From assembly GCA_023396615.1 (NCBI GenBank), contig JAEWVM010000220.1, positions 1-21,476 of the forward strand: a stretch of 21,476 nucleotides of DNA. Reading direction: 5' to 3'. The position numbers and the translations under genes are program-made. This document shows positions 16,462-21,476 of the stretch, one piece after another. The stretch's first letter is position 1, and every line of letters starts with the position of its first letter. Below the pieces are notes generated by a model. The model had not been told where the DNA came from and did not search any database. It worked only from the letters and a program-made list of their open reading frames with translations. This DNA comes from Spirochaetota bacterium (GTDB lineage: Bacteria > Spirochaetota > UBA4802 > JAFGJZ01).

Positions 16462-17029
16462 AATGGAAAATGGAATTATGTGCAACTGTGATTTTCATGA
16501 TGCACGTATAGCGGCGACTTTTTCAAAATATTTTCCGCTTAAAGCGGCGTTTACGCTAAATGGCATTAAAGCGGATTTAAACCCTGAGACGGGAAGGTGT
16601 AAATTGAGAGTAAGTTATTCCGGAGATGATCGGAATCTTTCTATAGAAAAATATACAGTGAGAGAAATTCGTTCTGCTGTGGCAGTTGAGTGTAGTGATG
16701 CGGAATACTCTTTTAAATATGAAGACCGTTCGTTGTTTTCTTCCTTAAGAAATGATAATTATGATGAAATAATTGTTTTAAAAAATGGCTTGGTTACCGA
16801 TTCATCATTTTCAAACCTTGTATTTAATGATTCAGGAAAATGGTTCACTCCTGAAACTTTTCTTCTTAATGGAACTATGCGGCAGAAACTACTGGCTGAT
16901 AATATTATTCGTGAAAAGAAGATAGCGGCAGATGATATAAAAAAATATGAGAAGATATCCTTTATAAATTCAATGCTTGATCTTGGAGAAAGCAGTCTTG
17001 GTGCGGATGAAATAGTATTAGATTATTAG
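16412..17029 (+). CDS. pabC: Aminodeoxychorismate lyase-like class IV aminotransferase
   Basis: A PLP enzyme of fold type IV that releases pyruvate from aminodeoxychorismate to give p-aminobenzoate; at 205 aa it is shorter than E. coli PabC. It opens with FIETVRMENG and FHDARIAATF, the usual start of this subgroup. FKYEDRSLF carries the likely PLP lysine, Lys102. IIVLKNGLVTDSSFSNLVF corresponds to the conserved V-T-E-S-x-x-S-N block, but the usual Glu is Asp130. LLNGTMRQ is the phosphate-binding LxGxxR loop. The start lies 50 nt inside pabB with AAGGA only 2 nt away; a later ATG would cut into the fold. Position after pabB supports the assignment. Confidence 0.83.
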   Translation: MKNSLEKFPFRFIETVRMENGIMCNCDFHDARIAATFSKYFPLKAAFTLNGIKADLNPETGRCKLRVSYSGDDRNLSIEKYTVREIRSAVAVECSDAEYSFKYEDRSLFSSLRNDNYDEIIVLKNGLVTDSSFSNLVFNDSGKWFTPETFLLNGTMRQKLLADNIIREKKIAADDIKKYEKISFINSMLDLGESSLGADEIVLDY

Positions 17030-17034
17030 ATCGG

Positions 17035-17484
17035 CTATTCGAGTTTAATTGTTATCTGTGTAAGCAAAGTCCGCGTCTTTTTGATGAATTCAGATTCTAT
17101 TTGGTAGAAAAGTGGATAGTTATCCACTTTTAAAATAAAAGTTGAATACCATAGCTGATTTTCTGTCAGTTGTAATAAATGCTTTTCAATCCACTCGTTC
17201 AGCATCAGTGAAACTGATAATTTATTTGTTTTTCTAAGCTCAATACAAGCTTCATATAGTTCCGGATCGATTGAAAAGTGGATAACTATGTATTTTTTTC
17301 CGCGATTCTGATATTTTACATTAGAAAAAGTTTTTAAACGGTTTTTGGCAACACGAGATAAAACCATACCTCTTAGTGTTATATAAAGTAACTTGGACCG
17401 TTTGATCTTTCTTTTGCGGCAAGCCGATTCTATAATTGCAAAATAATTTTTATCGATAAGAGCTGTTGTTCTTATGTTTTTCAT
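17035..17484 (-). CDS. Putative DNA-binding protein with two tandem ribbon-helix-helix-like units
   Basis: A 149-aa protein I do not recognise by name. Residues 4-43 and 66-105 each look like a short beta strand followed by two helices, the layout of ribbon-helix-helix (CopG/Arc-like) DNA binders. The units align without gaps at a 62-residue offset: Ile10-Asp11 with Ile72-Asp73, Lys26-Ile27 with Lys88-Leu89, Ser30 with Ser92, Leu33 with Leu95. The first is very basic (RKRKIKRSK); the second is not. Residues 106-149 form a separate tail. GGGG lies 5 nt before the ATG. It converges on pabC with a 5-nt gap and is divergent from rho. It seems more AT-rich than its neighbours. The gene looks real; DNA binding is inference. 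Confidence 0.62.
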   Translation of the reverse strand: MKNIRTTALIDKNYFAIIESACRKRKIKRSKLLYITLRGMVLSRVAKNRLKTFSNVKYQNRGKKYIVIHFSIDPELYEACIELRKTNKLSVSLMLNEWIEKHLLQLTENQLWYSTFILKVDNYPLFYQIESEFIKKTRTLLTQITIKLE

Positions 17485-17510
17485 GGTTACCCCATGAATA
17501 ATAACGGAAT

Positions 17511-17554
17511 TTAAAATAATTTTATCGTGATTGAGAATTATTTTTTAAAATAAT
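17511..17554. promoter_or_regulatory. Candidate operator: repeated TTAAAATAAT boxes
   Basis: TTAAAATAAT occurs at 17511-17520 and again at 17545-17554, start to start 34 bp apart. The second copy forms a palindrome with ATTATTTT (17537-17544), giving 8-bp arms around TT. The boxes lie 27-70 bp before the RHH-like start codon. RHH repressors often bind repeated short boxes at their own promoter, so autoregulation is plausible. AT-rich composition makes chance repeats a real alternative. Confidence 0.3.
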
Positions 17555-17633
17555 GCTGTCTTAAAGCATTTAATAAAGACTAAAATTTTAACAGTTATGC
17601 TGACGCTGAGCATGGTATATTGCTTTAAAAAAC

Positions 17634-17661
17634 TTGACATTTTTCGTTAACAATTTATTAT
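17634..17661 (+). promoter_or_regulatory. Promoter of rho-rpmE
   Basis: TTGACA (17634-17639) and TATTAT (17656-17661) with a 16-bp spacer, an almost consensus sigma-70 promoter. Transcription would begin near 17668, leaving a leader of roughly 150 nt before rho. Confidence 0.65.
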
Positions 17662-17667
17662 GTACTT

Positions 17668-17815
17668 CGTTGGTTCCCAGCGCCTCAAGTAATCAAAAAA
17701 ATGGAGTTTGTGTATTTTTCGTAATAATCCCGTGTTCCGGCATTCCGCCGTTTTTCCGCATATTCCCTGTAAAGGCGTAAATTGAAATAATACATTCATC
17801 TTATAAAAGGTATAT
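17668..17815 (+). promoter_or_regulatory. Long rho mRNA leader with a C-rich, G-poor tract
   Basis: The predicted leader includes a stretch (about 17722-17769) with roughly twice as many C as G and many TC/CC steps (CCCGTGTTCCGG, TTCCGCC, TTTTTCCGC, TTCCCTG). Rho binds unstructured YC-rich RNA, and rho genes of other bacteria are autoregulated by premature termination in the leader. A 7-codon ATG frame at 17701-17727 ends in two stops but has no ribosome-binding site. Autoregulation is inference. Confidence 0.35.
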
Positions 17816-19270
17816 ATGAGTACAGAAAACGAACTCGAAAAAAACGAAACTATTCAGGAATCTCCGCAGGTTGAAGAAACTGCTGCCGAAGAAGTTACTT
17901 CCGAGCGCAAACCACGAAGGCATTCACGAAATTATAGTAATGGAAATAATGGAAATAACGGAAACAGCGCGCCAGCTGCACCGCAAGCTACCGCACAACA
18001 GCCGAGTGCTGCTGTCGAGAAGCTCGATTTGGCGGAACTGAAAAAGCGCACGATCAATGAATTGCTTTCTCTTGCAAGAGGCATGAGTGTTGAAGGTATC
18101 TCCGGACTGAAAAAACAGGATTTGATTTTTCAGATTTTGAGAAGCCAGACTGAAAAAAACGGAAATATATTTTCTTCGGGTGTTCTTGAAATTCTCCCTG
18201 AAGGTTTCGGATTTCTCCGTTCACAAAATTACAATTACCTTCCGGGTCCGGATGATATATATGTTTCTCCTTCCCAGATACGTCTTTTCGGTTTAAGAAC
18301 AGGAGATTATGTAACCGGTCAGATCCGTCCTCCTAAGGATGGTGAAAGATTTTACGCGTTACTTCGTATTGAAGCAGTTAACTATGATAATCCTGAAAAA
18401 CTGCAGAAACGAATTCTTTTTGATAACCTTACACCGATATATCCAAATAAGCGTATAAATCTCGAGACAACCAGTGAAAATATTGATACAAGAATAATCA
18501 ATATAATGACTCCGCTTGGAAAGGGTCAGCGTGCGCTTATCGTCGCTCCTCCGAGAACAGGAAAAACCATACTGCTGCAGAAAATCGCGAATGCAATAAC
18601 TACTAATCACCCAGAAGTGTTTCTTATCGTACTTTTGATTGACGAACGTCCTGAAGAAGTAACCGATATGCAGCGTTCCGTTCAGGGAGAAGTCGTTGCT
18701 TCTACGTTTGATGAGCCTGCTCAGCGTCACGTTCAGGTGTCCGAAATGGTCATTGAAAAAGCAAAAAGACTTGTTGAACATGGAAAAGATGTGGTCATTC
18801 TTCTTGACTCGATTACACGACTTGCGCGTGCATATAATCAGGTTGTTCCTACTTCGGGCAAAATTCTTTCGGGCGGTGTTGATTCAAACGCGCTTCATAA
18901 ACCGAAAAGATTTTTCGGTGCGGCTAGAAACATCGAGCAGGGCGGGTCTTTGACCATTATCGCTACTGCCCTTGTTGAAACCGGAAGCCGTATGGACGAG
19001 GTAATTTTCGAGGAATTTAAAGGAACAGGAAACGCAGAATTACATCTTGACAGAAAACTGGCCGAAAGAAGAATATACCCTGCGCTTGATGTCAATAAGG
19101 CAGGAACCCGCCGTGAGGAGCTTCTTCTTGAGGAAGAAGAGCTTCAGAAGCTCTGGGTGCTCAGAAAATTCATTTCCACTATGAGCCCGAGCGAGGTCAT
19201 GGAGCTGCTAATTGACAAAATGAAAGCAACAAGAAGCAACAGAGCCTTTTTTAAGGCAATGAATTCTTAA
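17816..19270 (+). CDS. rho: Transcription termination factor Rho
   Basis: A hexameric RNA-dependent ATPase that terminates transcription; 484 aa, longer than E. coli Rho (419 aa) because of an N-terminal extension. Residues 1-66 are charged and then Asn/Gly/Ala/Gln-rich, probably disordered. The helical N-domain follows (LAELKKRTINELLSLARGM), then the cold-shock RNA-binding domain (EGFGFLRSQNYNYLPGPDDI, about 129-148). The ATPase P-loop is APPRTGKT (244-251), with Arg-Thr where E. coli has Lys-Ala. LLIDERPEEVTDM and VVILLDSITRLARAYN carry the catalytic Glu and Walker B. The R-loop block KPKRFFGAARNIEQGGSLTI and the GTGNAEL block are intact. AAAAGG lies 5 nt before the ATG. rpmE follows 21 nt downstream. 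Confidence 0.97.
   Translation: MSTENELEKNETIQESPQVEETAAEEVTSERKPRRHSRNYSNGNNGNNGNSAPAAPQATAQQPSAAVEKLDLAELKKRTINELLSLARGMSVEGISGLKKQDLIFQILRSQTEKNGNIFSSGVLEILPEGFGFLRSQNYNYLPGPDDIYVSPSQIRLFGLRTGDYVTGQIRPPKDGERFYALLRIEAVNYDNPEKLQKRILFDNLTPIYPNKRINLETTSENIDTRIINIMTPLGKGQRALIVAPPRTGKTILLQKIANAITTNHPEVFLIVLLIDERPEEVTDMQRSVQGEVVASTFDEPAQRHVQVSEMVIEKAKRLVEHGKDVVILLDSITRLARAYNQVVPTSGKILSGGVDSNALHKPKRFFGAARNIEQGGSLTIIATALVETGSRMDEVIFEEFKGTGNAELHLDRKLAERRIYPALDVNKAGTRREELLLEEEELQKLWVLRKFISTMSPSEVMELLIDKMKATRSNRAFFKAMNS
17939..17965 (+). repeat. Three tandem 9-bp repeats in rho encoding Asn-Gly-Asn
   Basis: AATGGAAAT, AATGGAAAT and AACGGAAAC stand in tandem and encode NGN three times within the disordered N-terminal extension of Rho. 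In-frame slippage could vary the copy number without breaking the gene. Confidence 0.75.
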
Positions 19271-19291
19271 GAAAATATAAGGAGATAATAT

Positions 19292-19492
19292 ATGAAAGAC
19301 GGAATCCATCCTGAATACCACGAAACCGTAATCAAATGCGCTTGCGGAAATGAAGTTAAGACACGTTCTACCCTTAAAGATGTTAAGGTGGAAATTTGTT
19401 CTGCTTGTCATCCTTTCTATACAAAGGAGCAGAGACTTGTTACTACTACCGGTCGTGTGGAAAAATTCAAAAAGAAATACAACATCAAATAA
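19292..19492 (+). CDS. rpmE: 50S ribosomal protein L31 (zinc-binding type)
   Basis: A small ribosomal protein of the large subunit, 66 aa. It starts MKDGIHPEYHETVIKCACGN, typical of type A L31. Cys16, Cys18, Cys37 and Cys40 (CACG and CSACHPF) form the zinc site of the C+ form, so it can release zinc when replaced by a C- paralogue; none is seen here. The end, GRVEKFKKKY, is also typical. AAGGAG lies 7 nt before the ATG. It follows rho closely, a common pairing, and precedes an intrinsic terminator. Confidence 0.97.
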   Translation: MKDGIHPEYHETVIKCACGNEVKTRSTLKDVKVEICSACHPFYTKEQRLVTTTGRVEKFKKKYNIK

Positions 19493-19499
19493 GAATCTT

Positions 19500-19524
19500 A
19501 ACGCCGCTAATGCGGCGTTTTTTT
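19500..19524 (+). terminator. Intrinsic terminator after rpmE
   Basis: AACGCCGC (19500-19507), loop TAAT, GCGGCGTT (19512-19519), then a T-run reaching 19524. It is a perfect 8-bp GC-rich stem 8 nt after the rpmE stop. This ends the rho-rpmE transcript and is the only convincing Rho-independent terminator in the window. Confidence 0.92.
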
Positions 19525-19644
19525 ATGTGTTTCGGCATTGTGTTTTTATTTTCAGTCTTCAATTGCTTTTTAGATATTTCTATCTCTTCTACTATTCAAT
19601 CACTTTATGCTTGCAAAATTAAATGACCGGGTTTGACTCTTGAT

Positions 19645-20943
19645 ATGCAGAATCCTTTAACAGTTTATGAGTTATCACAGCGTATTAAAACCTGTGTGGA
19701 TAACAATCCGCTTTTATCTAACGTCTGGGTTAAAGGCGAAATTACCGGTATAACGTATCATTCTTCGGGGAATATATACTTCACCCTGAAAGATAAGGAT
19801 AGCCTTATTTCTGCGGCTTTTTTCCGTTATATGAATTCCAAGCTGAAATTTAAATTAAATGAAGGACAGAGTATCATCGCACTCGGCAGCGTCGTCATTT
19901 ATGACAAGCGCGGAAGCTATCAGCTGAAAGTCGCCGACATAATGCTTGAAGGCGTCGGTGAAATCCAGCTCATGCTTGATGAACTTAAAAAGAAGCTCGC
20001 TAAGGAAGGTCTTTTTGATGCGTCGAGAAAACGTTCATTTCCGTTTCTTCCAAAGCGGATCGGAATTGTAACTTCCCCGACAGGCGCCGCTCTGCGCGAT
20101 ATTCTAAAGGTTGCATTAAGAAGATATCCCAATCTCGAAATAATATTGGCGCCGGCGAAGGTGCAGGGCGGTGACGCGCCTAAGAGTATCATAAAAGCAA
20201 TAAAGGAGCTTAACCGCGACAAATGGAATGTTGATATAATAATCGCGGGACGCGGAGGAGGTTCCGTTGAGGATCTTCTTCCTTTCAGCGATGAGGGAGT
20301 TGTACGCGCTTTTGCCGAATCACGAGTTCCTATAATTTCAGCAGTCGGGCATCAGATAGATCATCCGATTTCGGATGAGGCTGCAGATTTCGCAGCTCCG
20401 ACTCCGTCTGCTGCCGCGGAATTTGCAGTTCAGGATAAATCTCAGCTTTCTGCATCTGTAAATCAGTTTTCACGCCGAATGGATTATGCTCTCCGTAAAA
20501 TTATTTCTTCTGCAGACGGCCGTCTTTCAAATATTGAAACAAAAAAAATATTCACAGAGCCGAAAGCCGCGTTTGAATTCAAGGAGTACGAACTTGACCG
20601 TATCAGTGAAACTCTTCATTATGCATTAAATGAACAGTTGAGGGATTTATCGGCGCGTTTGGAAAAGTGTTCTCGTTTTGAAAAAGATATGATTTTAATT
20701 ACACGCTCAAAAGAAATGCTCTTTGCAAAAGGAGCAGAACTTCTTGAAAAGCTTTCGCCGCTTTCGACCATTGCGCGCGGTTATTCCGTTTCCCTTGATT
20801 CGGCCGGAAGAATAATAAACTCGGTTGACAAAGCAAAGCAGGGAGAAAATATCAAACTGCTTCTTTCGGACGGTTCACTGGGATGTGTTGTAAATTCCGT
20901 AAATAAAGGAGATGTTCTTGGAAAAGAAAAAGAAAAAAACTGA
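19645..20943 (+). CDS. xseA: Exodeoxyribonuclease VII large subunit
   Basis: Catalytic subunit of exonuclease VII, which degrades single-stranded DNA from both ends; 432 aa from the ATG at 19645. An N-terminal OB domain begins LTVYELSQRIK and includes NVWVKGEITG (26-35). The nuclease core shows RIGIVTSPTGAALRDI, GRGGGSVEDL (202-211), SAVGHQID (232-239) and APTPSAAAE (251-259). The C-terminal part is long helical, as usual for XseB binding, and ends with LSPLSTIARGYSVS, a family hallmark. A TTG at 19633 is an alternative start; neither has a good ribosome-binding site. I saw no convincing promoter after the rpmE terminator (19525-19644). xseB follows with overlap. Confidence 0.95.
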   Translation: MQNPLTVYELSQRIKTCVDNNPLLSNVWVKGEITGITYHSSGNIYFTLKDKDSLISAAFFRYMNSKLKFKLNEGQSIIALGSVVIYDKRGSYQLKVADIMLEGVGEIQLMLDELKKKLAKEGLFDASRKRSFPFLPKRIGIVTSPTGAALRDILKVALRRYPNLEIILAPAKVQGGDAPKSIIKAIKELNRDKWNVDIIIAGRGGGSVEDLLPFSDEGVVRAFAESRVPIISAVGHQIDHPISDEAADFAAPTPSAAAEFAVQDKSQLSASVNQFSRRMDYALRKIISSADGRLSNIETKKIFTEPKAAFEFKEYELDRISETLHYALNEQLRDLSARLEKCSRFEKDMILITRSKEMLFAKGAELLEKLSPLSTIARGYSVSLDSAGRIINSVDKAKQGENIKLLLSDGSLGCVVNSVNKGDVLGKEKEKN

Positions 20944-21214
20944 AGAAACAAAAACTTTCGAATCCGCGCTTGAAGAACTTGAAGAGATAGCATCCGAACT
21001 CGAAACAGGAGAACTCGGACTTGATGAGGCGCTTGGAAGGTATGAAAAAGGCGTTCAGCTTTCCCGCTTTTGCCGGAAGAAACTTGATGAAGCCGCCAGA
21101 AAAATAGATATTCTGCAGAAGCAGGGAGATGAAATAATTTCGAAGCCTGTGAAGCTTAAGGATGATGAGGGCGAAATTGAAGAAGGCGAAGACGTACAGG
21201 GGGAATTGCTTTGA
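20918..21214 (+). CDS. xseB: Exodeoxyribonuclease VII small subunit
   Basis: Small helical subunit of exonuclease VII; several copies bind each XseA. The core TFESALEELEEIASELETGE followed by LDEALGRYEKGVQL and CRKKLDEAARKIDIL is diagnostic. An acidic C-terminal tail (DDEGEIEEGED) makes it longer than the usual 80 or so residues. The start is decided by the ribosome-binding site: AAAGGAG (20905-20911) directly abuts an ATG at 20912, leaving no spacer, but stands exactly 6 nt before an in-frame TTG at 20918. I therefore prefer TTG (98 aa); ATG would give 100 aa. It begins inside xseA. Confidence 0.9.
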   Translation: MEKKKKKTEETKTFESALEELEEIASELETGELGLDEALGRYEKGVQLSRFCRKKLDEAARKIDILQKQGDEIISKPVKLKDDEGEIEEGEDVQGELL

Positions 21215-21476
21215 AAAAAATATTAGCTGTATGTTTTCTGTTTTTATTGGCATCATGCTCCAAAAAGGATCCGGTCGTTTTTTGCGAGGGAACGGATACT
21301 GAAGGTAAGCCTGTAAAAATTGGAAAAGTTTTCACGACAGGAATGATTACTGTTTATGGTAAATTTTCATCTCCTTTCGGAACAGAAAATGTCACTATTA
21401 AACTTTATGATACCGAAGACGGTGATATTCTTCCGGAAGAAACGCAGACTGTTAAGGTTGACCCTTTAGCGAAAAC
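21211..21476 (+). CDS. Lipoprotein of unknown function, cut by the window end
   Basis: An open frame of 88 codons runs off the right edge. It starts with TTG at 21211-21213, whose last two bases belong to the xseB TGA stop (TTGA overlap), and GGGGGAA lies about 7 nt upstream. The product begins KKILAVCFLFLLASCSKKD: a short positive n-region, a hydrophobic core and a lipobox LASC, so lipidation of the Cys about 16 residues in is expected. The visible mature part (VFCEGTDTEGKPVKIGKVFT, then strands such as GMITVYGKF and ENVTIKLYD) suggests a beta-rich domain, but I recognise no family. It is clearly translated in coupling with xseB. Confidence 0.8.
   Translation, partial: MKKILAVCFLFLLASCSKKDPVVFCEGTDTEGKPVKIGKVFTTGMITVYGKFSSPFGTENVTIKLYDTEDGDILPEETQTVKVDPLAK

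Larger units (their letters stand above)
17485..17815. other. 331-bp divergent intergenic region between the RHH-like gene and rho
   Basis: No gene is seen here. The half next to the RHH-like gene is very AT-rich and holds a direct repeat and palindromes, including TAAAATTTTA at 17581-17590. The rho promoter lies at 17634-17661, and a long C-rich rho leader fills the rest. ATGCT/AGCAT arms (17597-17601 and 17609-17613) make a small imperfect stem of doubtful meaning. I find no clear minus-strand promoter among the many AT-rich matches. Confidence 0.6.

Noticed and set aside
17701..17727. Seven-codon leader peptide (MEFVYFS) before rho, reminiscent of a rho leader gene
   Set aside because: No Shine-Dalgarno upstream and too short to distinguish from chance.
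19525..19626. 33-codon hydrophobic frame (MCFGIVFLFSVF...) right after the rpmE terminator
   Set aside because: Its ATG follows the terminator T-run directly and has no ribosome-binding site; AT-rich spacers often give such frames.

Overview
The window is a compact, moderately AT-rich stretch of bacterial chromosome. It carries about twenty genes on both strands with very little spacer. I see no mobile element, tRNA, rRNA or CRISPR array. Two lipoproteins with clear lipoboxes, ClpS/ClpA/Aat, a C+-type ribosomal protein L31 and a soluble sensory [FeFe]-hydrogenase point to an anaerobic bacterium that is probably Gram-negative. I cannot name the phylum from the sequence; a spirochaete-like or other deep-branching anaerobe is only a guess.

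Left part (1-7567). A plus-strand pair encodes a low-molecular-weight phosphatase followed by a fructosamine-kinase-family protein, a known pairing for removing sugar adducts from proteins. It converges on a minus-strand run which reads, from upstream: GNAT acetyltransferase, [FeFe]-hydrogenase/chemoreceptor fusion, PotD-like polyamine-binding lipoprotein, ArgJ, and a HEAT-repeat protein. The fusion has its own good promoter and a leader hairpin. It is the most striking gene here: ferredoxin domain, degenerate H-cluster domain, a further FeS domain and a chemotaxis signalling tip in one cytosolic protein.

Middle part (7668-15220). holA (DNA polymerase III delta) converges on a hisC-thioesterase pair. 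A secreted DUF4140/DUF4139 protein converges on clpS-clpA-aat. That operon holds the N-degron adaptor, the unfoldase and the Leu/Phe-tRNA-protein transferase, so tagging and degradation are encoded together. A consensus-like promoter precedes clpS.

Right part (15221-21476). A perfect 12-bp inverted repeat lies between the clpS and pabB starts. pabB and pabC (p-aminobenzoate for folate) overlap by 50 nt. They converge on a small gene whose product looks like two tandem ribbon-helix-helix units, and AT-rich repeats lie upstream of it. Then come rho, with a strong promoter, a long C-rich leader and an Asn/Gly-rich N-terminus, and rpmE, followed by the only convincing intrinsic terminator. xseA, xseB and the start of a lipoprotein gene cut by the window edge complete the region.

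Common themes are tight translational coupling (stop codons nested in the next ribosome-binding site or start), several TTG starts backed by strong Shine-Dalgarno sequences, and four convergent gene pairs that overlap or abut with no terminator between them.
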